The translations under genes and the position numbers were made by a program. 64,000 bases of DNA from Ligula intestinalis. Lineage: Eukaryota; Platyhelminthes; Cestoda; Diphyllobothriidea; Diphyllobothriidae. Shown piece after piece: positions 58,703 through 64,000 of this stretch. A model generated the notes under the pieces. It was not told the origin of the DNA. It did no database searches and saw nothing but the letters and a program-made list of their open reading frames with translations. The stretch's first letter is position 1. Every line of letters begins with the position of its first letter. The stretch spans positions 24,440,284-24,504,283 of the forward strand of contig JAYGXS010000004.1 in assembly GCA_036362985.1 (NCBI GenBank), read 5' to 3'.

Positions 58703-61435
58703 TAATAGTAGAACATTCAGAGACATACGCAGATATGGTGTGTTTTTCATGCCATTTCTATAGGTTTTCGTGCTCTTTATCAAAACATCCAGTCGCCTGC
58801 TCCTGTTTGACGAAAATATTTGAATTTTTGTTTAGTAAATCTAGCTGTGGATTGCCCAGACGGGGAATACAAATAAGGAGTAGTCATAATGTATGCCCTT
58901 CCGCATGTATAGGGAGGCATGTGCATATCTGATAAATAGCCTTCTCGTCCTTTTGCCATGCAATCCTCTTCCAATTTCCTCTGCTTATGAATGACTGGTT
59001 TACTTCTGCTAGTTCAAAGTTAATACTCACGAAACAAGGTAGCTTGAAAAGCGAAAGCTGATTGCTCGTTGACGAGGGAGATACGTTAACTGACCGAATA
59101 AATCCGCACAGATGCCAGAGGATCTATTGAATTTAAAGTCATTCGTCATAGGCCTGGAACCCTATTATTTCACAGAAATGCATGGCCTTCCTAATTCATC
59201 AGTTAGAATTCATGGTTGGTGGTCAAAGAGCAAAGACAGCATTGGCTCAAGATTCGGCAGAACCGGCAACCGTCTAAGAATAGTTACCAGTGCAACTGTA
59301 TTGCTGTCTATTTCCTCCTTCATCGCTGCATGACAGTTTGCTCTTTGTTTTCGACGTGTTTCCTTTGTCTACACTCCAACCCCAAGGTGGGCACAGGGAC
59401 GATAGCCTGCATATGAATTAGTTTACGGTGATAGTATACTTGCGTTGTATCTACCACACTCTCTCCCCTCCCAATTGGATTCAGTGTCATAACGGCGATA
59501 GGAAGACCGGAGGCGTTATTACCTAGATGGGAGGTCTTAACAGAAAACACTCGGTGCCTCCTTTTTAGGAGGAGGGGACATAAATATGTTATGGCTCCGA
59601 GCACAGCCAATTCAAACACTGTTGAAGTGTATGACTTAGGATGGGGAGAAAATGTAAGTCCCCGATTTTATTTATTTATTGCATCTCAAAGCTGAAGAGG
59701 ATCAAGCTTCAAAGGTAATGCCGCCTCAGGCTTGAACATTTTTTACCGTCTCACGGCAAAAATGTGAACACGTAGTGGGATGCATGCAGATATGCCCTTT
59801 ACATCTTGGTGGTCCATAGGCGGTCAAAGCTTCAAGTTTGGGTGATTCCGCTGTCTTTATAGTAAGTCAGATAGCTTTGTTGCTTCATTCAAACGTTGCT
59901 GATTCTTCTGATACTAGCAATCCATTTTTTGCGTAAGTGACGACTCCTTTTCCCGGACGCCCTCTCCTATCTCTTCAAAAAAATGAAATCCTGGTTGCCA
60001 TAATTCGTGATCATCCACGTTTTCAAACAACCAAATGTCTGTCAAAGAGGTAATGTTGCGGGAAAGATCACAGATGTGCACTTTCAGTTAACCTAAGTGT
60101 GACAGTAGATTGCACGTTGGTGTGGACAAATGTTAGTTTCAGAATTTTGTCAGGGGTTGTTACGATCCATCTTTCACCTCCATTTACAAAACCACTTGTG
60201 GCTTTATTCGGATTGAAAAGTCGTGTTGGCAAACGATCGTTTTCGGTCATTCATCGTCNNNNNNNNNNCGGCCAAGGGAGGCCGATGGCTTGAACCAGCG
60301 CCTTTGACAGCATAGGATGGGTTTTGCTAGCCGGATTGTCACTGCTTCTGTAGTGGTTCAGTCCAACGAATACGTGGAGGACACTGCATGATCTGGTCGC
60401 TGTAGATCACTAAATGCAGTGCCTATATGAAGTAGCTTCTAAAGTGGGCCTTTAATGTTAGTCACACTGTTAGCCGGAGTGGTTTCGGCGAATAAACATT
60501 TTTGACGTGAGTTATTGACACTTCCTATTTTTAGGTCGCTTTCGTCTTTTTTCTTTTGCTCGTTCAGCTCGCTTGACAATGGTCTCATCTTCATGCGTTC
60601 ATTTGGTTCGTAGTCCGGTTGAAAAAAACACCAACATGCATATCTTGCAGATACGCCTTCCTTAGTATCAAAAGCTTTGACTGCGTTTCGGTTTCTAAAA
60701 TAATCTATAATGGTCGAGCCAAGAGTTTAAACAAGTCGAGAGCTGAGCCTTGCCTTTTCTTTGTGCTGTCAGAAAGCCTATCAACTCGCTGTCCATTAGT
60801 AATACTCTAGCATACCCATGAATAAGACGTAAATTCAGTTCAGTTTATTTGAGGGAAATGTAGTTGTGTACCTCTGAAATTCTTAATTGCTTGCATGCAT
60901 GTTGTGATATAAAAAATAGTACCTCACTTTATTGTCGATGCCATATGACACGAGCCTATGAAGTCGGACAAAGAAAAATAGTGAAAAGAACTCCTTGTTA
61001 TTTTCAGGGTAAAAAACTGGTCGCCCATGGGGAGGGGGGGGGGGGGGGGAATGCGCTAAGTCGAAACGGGGAGGTAATAGCATAGAATACGGAGATCTTC
61101 ACCGATGTGTGGAAGACGCGGCCAGATACTCCCTAGCTGATCGCAAGGTCCATCGACAAGTTTGCGAAAACATAAGTACTCACCAGGATCATCGATAGTC
61201 TATTGCGGGTGGACACAATCGAGCACGTTTAGGGGCCGCGTAGACTATGATCACAAGGTGCGGTAGATGTAATCGCTGACGGAATCGTCACAGTTTGCAT
61301 AAGGTAGAATAGGGAGGACCGCGAAGACCTTCGCCTGAGTATGAGGATGAGAAGGCGTAAGCGATGGTTAGGGCATAATGAAAATGCTGCATCAACAAAT
61401 TTTACTGAAATATAGCAAGTAGCATACGATTAATA
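58703..61435. other. Intergenic repeat-rich spacer with an assembly gap
   Basis: No gene recognised. 59420-59510 resembles 31780-31850 (TTGTATCTACCACACTC against CTGTATCTACCGCACTC) and carries the GAAGACCGGAGG core. 60085-60125 resembles the start of the 36-kb repeat. 61030-61050 is a G-rich homopolymer tract. Confidence 0.4.
60259..60268. other. Assembly gap (10 N)
   Basis: Ten N bases. The sequence on the two sides may not be truly adjacent. Confidence 0.95.
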
Positions 61436-61439
61436 ATTT

Positions 61440-61640
61440 TACTGGGTCCGGATATCGATCGGGGTATTCTAGAGCGCAAAACTGCATGGGTCTAGCTCCC
61501 GTTTAAAAACTGCTAAGGGTACCAAGATAACGACATCCGGAGGTAGAGCATTCCAAACTTCAACCACTGTCTTTGAGAAAACAACTGAAGTGTCCGGCCC
61601 GGTCCCAGTCACAAGTAATTTGAGACGTGTTAGTTTCAGA
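61440..61640 (-). pseudogene. LINE polyprotein C-terminal fragment
   Basis: Minus-strand frame reads LKLLVTGTGPDTSVVFSKTV then VEVWNALPPDVV and AVFKRELDP, the conserved C-terminal signature (F..R.V..WN.LP..VV...V..FK..LD) of CR1/Jockey-like polyproteins. Only this end remains. Confidence 0.65.
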
Positions 61641-61859
61641 TTCCGTGGTGATACGCATGGTTGTATGGGTAAAGCTTCATCTTAAAAGTGTCCACAGCTG
61701 GGGACGTGACACACAAGACTGTCCAGTTTTTACAGCAGCCGCCCGGTTGCTCACAAACAAAGCTGTGTGGAACCGCTCTTCAAACGGATTTAGACTCACT
61801 GCTGCAGGCTAGAGGAAAAGAAGCCTGCGCGTTTGGCCTCGGAAGGCCCAAACAGAAAC

Positions 61860-62332
61860 ACCACCGAGGATACATCGCGCTCTATTATATATCAGGGACG
61901 CCTTCGAAGTGACTGAGCGCATCGCTGCGGGACTAGGTATTGAAATGGCATGCCGACCTAATGCTACCATTCGCAGCAGAGTTACGAAAACCAAAAAGAC
62001 CGGCTAAATCCTGAGGAACAATCTGGGATAGCGTGTCGCATCCCATGCCCAACCTGTCCTTATTATTACACAGGTCAAACTGAACGCATGCTCGGATCCT
62101 GCATATATGAGTATAAGCTGGCTGTACAACAGGATGACAAATTAACGCAAGTTGTTGCTCACAACTATGAAACGGGACGTTATTTCAACTTCACAGCCGT
62201 CAAGGTACTCGCTCGCGCCAGAGATAAGACCAGCCACGAATGGATTGAATCCTGGTCCACGACTGGGAACTCAACCAAATTATGTATCGATTCGGCGCTG
62301 GCCTATAGAATCCTAAACGGTTACCTCCAGAG
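61860..62332 (+). pseudogene. Penelope-like element remnant: RT C-terminus and GIY-YIG endonuclease
   Basis: After YIALYYISGT and FEVTERIAAGLGIEMACRPN comes the linker RPNATIRSRVTKTK, then CRIPCPTCPYYYTGQTERML and the GIY-YIG-type endonuclease body (YEYKLAVQQDDKLTQVVAHN, YETGRYFNF, WIESWSTTGNS, IDSALAYRIL). The Cys-rich IPC..C..YYTGQT entry is typical of Penelope-like endonucleases. Frameshifts near 61910 and in the A run near 61993 break the frame; the last part stays open to 62405. Confidence 0.8.
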
Positions 62333-62404
62333 GTGCGTCACGGATAGTTTAATCGTTCATACCCCCTATAATTGGTCCCTTTTCTGTTACTGCTTTTACC
62401 TCTG

Positions 62405-62878
62405 ACAATGAACTCCTGTAAGAGTCTAAAAGCTGAGGACAATCAAAAACTGTTCTGGTGCCCAACTGGCCTGCTTTACTAATGCAAACACCAGGACCGC
62501 GAAATTTCACATTCACTTGTGAACCATTCGTGCGCGACGTGCTTCACACAGCTCGCAGCTAGGAGATATTCTTCACATGAGAGACAGCAAAATACGAATA
62601 GCCCCTTTTTTTCATAAATGCCTCGAAGAAGAACTGATGCCACGATTCCTTAAATATAAGGCACCCGTTAACAAGGCTGTGGGCACATAAGTCACAATAC
62701 GATTTACCAAATAGCTGACGTGAGTCCTGTCTGACGACTTTTACCGAAATCTCCAGTGCTAGGATGGAGTGAGACAGAAGAGAGTGTCGCCAGATTTTCG
62801 GTGATTCGATTGCCGAGAATCTTGTGAACACAATCTCAGCGTTGGCACGTGACAGGCAAAGCACAAACGGAGGTTTAA
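62405..62878. other. Spacer between retroelement fragments
   Basis: No clear protein match on either strand. It may be a decayed part of the LINE that follows. Confidence 0.4.
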
Positions 62879-64000
62879 GTGCGAAAAATGAATGAGTTTT
62901 ACCGCTACCAGAGACCGCTACTGTCAGAGTTTTTCAGATCGGCGTTTAGGATGGAATACCCCAACGACAATCCGGGAGTAGAAATGGGCGAAGGTACAGC
63001 CGTTATTGAAACTGTTATCTTTTCTGTCGCAGAAGTACGACATTTCCTCAGTCACATCAAACCAGACAAGTCTCCTGGACCTGATGGGCTCCCTGGACTG
63101 ATACTTAAAGAACTGTCGACCGAGCTATTGTTGCCTCTTTCATCTCTGTTCGAGCTTTCCATGAGAACAGGAGACTTGTCTTTGCAGTGGAAGACGGCCA
63201 AAATCGTACTGTTATATAAGGGAGGTAGCAAGATGTCTGCAAACAGCTTTCGGCCTATAAGCTTTACTTGCCTTTCCTGCAAAATGATGGAGGCTCTTGT
63301 CAAGCAGGCCATTCTAAGATTTTGCGATGAAAATGACATAATACAAAATTTCCAACACGGCTTTCGGCGAGGGCGCTCCTGCCTTTCAAATTTGCTGACT
63401 TCACTTGAGGCCTGGACAAATGCTTGAGAAGAAGGCTTTAAAGTGGACGTAGTGTACATCGATTTCCACAAAGCCTTTGACAGCGTGCCCCATCAACGCC
63501 TTTTACATCAATTGAGCGTTCTTGGCATCATGGGGAAAATTTGGGGCTGGATCAGGTCATTTTTAGTCGGCCGAAAACAACGCGTTGCATCGGGGACGAT
63601 AAATCGGAATGGGTTGATGACGTTAGTGGGGTTCCTCAAGGCTCCGTTCTCTGCCCTCTTCTCTTCATTCTCTATGTAAATGACAGCCTTCAAGAACTGG
63701 ACTGCGGCAAAATCATGTTCGCCGATGATGTTAAGCCTTGGCAGGTCATTAAGCGCCCAAGTGACCGAGACGCTCTGCAAAATAATATTTGCAACCTGTG
63801 GACGTGGTCCGAGAGATGTTTGCTGGATTACAATGTGCAAAAGTGTGCCGTCCTCCACCTGCGTCCTTCAAACTACCCTATCCCCCAGAGCATCAGGACA
63901 TATCACCTGAAAGACATTCAAATTCCCGTAGCATCTTCGCAAAAAGACCTCAGAATTTGGATACAGAGTAATCTGAAGCCCTCATTACAATGTGCCAAAG
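62879..64000 (+). mobile_element. CR1/Jockey-like LINE reverse transcriptase, 3' end outside the window
   Basis: RT motifs in order: HIKPDKSPGPDGLPG, FRPISFTCLSCKMMEAL, FQHGFRRGRSCLSNLL, then an in-frame TGA (63425-63427), VDVVYIDFHKAFDSVPHQRL, a frameshift near 63622-63628, SGVPQGSVLCPLLFILYVND, and the catalytic MFADD at about 63716-63730. It continues to KDLRIWIQSNLKPS at the window edge. All key catalytic residues are present, but the stop and frameshift make this copy inactive. No endonuclease is seen upstream, so it is probably 5' truncated. Confidence 0.9.

Noticed and set aside
61028..61052. G-rich tract as a regulatory G-quadruplex
   Set aside because: A near-homopolymer G run in a repeat-rich spacer far from any gene; more likely simple sequence or an assembly effect.

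Overview
This is eukaryotic genomic DNA from an intron-rich, repeat-rich animal genome. The mix of intron sizes (77 bp to about 2.7 kb) and the density of Penelope-like, CR1/Jockey-like and gypsy-like debris suggest a flatworm, perhaps a parasitic one with a large genome such as a diphyllobothriid tapeworm or a fluke. The species is an inference; I see no diagnostic marker. Two runs of ten N (406-415 and 60259-60268) are assembly gaps. There is no prokaryotic gene organisation, rRNA or CRISPR array.

Region 1 (about 1.28-33.69 kb, + strand) is one large gene for a SWR1-type chromatin-remodelling ATPase of the SRCAP/Domino family. I traced 23 coding exons whose phases all join, giving an open frame of 2555 residues to a TAG stop at 33686-33688. 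The order is a GLWS-containing HSA domain, acidic linkers, ATPase lobe 1 ([12 protein letters not shown] split by an intron), an INO80/SWR1-type insertion of about 480 residues, ATPase lobe 2, an acidic/coiled region, an RG-rich tract, one AT-hook (RRRRGRPPK) and a long Pro/Ser/Thr/Gln-rich tail. The true N-terminus lies upstream of the first exon seen and was not found. Its introns hold a tRNA-derived SINE, one copy of a TIR element, one copy of a 640-bp dispersed repeat and a pair of inverted repeats.

Region 2 (about 33.7-54.4 kb) is mostly transposable-element debris. It holds an internally deleted non-LTR element with a 2A-like peptide, PHD finger and endonuclease (34.5-36.1 kb); LTR-like promoter/poly(A) repeats (38.5-40.3 and 47.9-48.3 kb); inverted Penelope-type termini (41.5-41.7 kb); the second copies of the repeats seen in the SRCAP introns (45.1-47.1 kb); gypsy-like protease and RT scraps; and a broken minus-strand LINE (51-53.1 kb). 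One 276-codon minus-strand ORF (42.7-43.5 kb) may be a real but unrecognised gene.

Region 3 (54.49-55.39 kb, + strand) is a compact two-exon gene for the rRNA-processing factor UTP23 (272 aa).

Region 4 (55.4-64 kb) is again repeats: a copy of the 36-kb dispersed repeat, a Penelope-like terminus with a hammerhead-like core, a Penelope-like GIY-YIG endonuclease fragment (61.86-62.33 kb), a minus-strand LINE C-terminus, and a CR1-like reverse transcriptase that runs off the right edge. The two cellular genes act in different processes, histone H2A.Z exchange and small-subunit ribosome assembly; nothing suggests a shared function.
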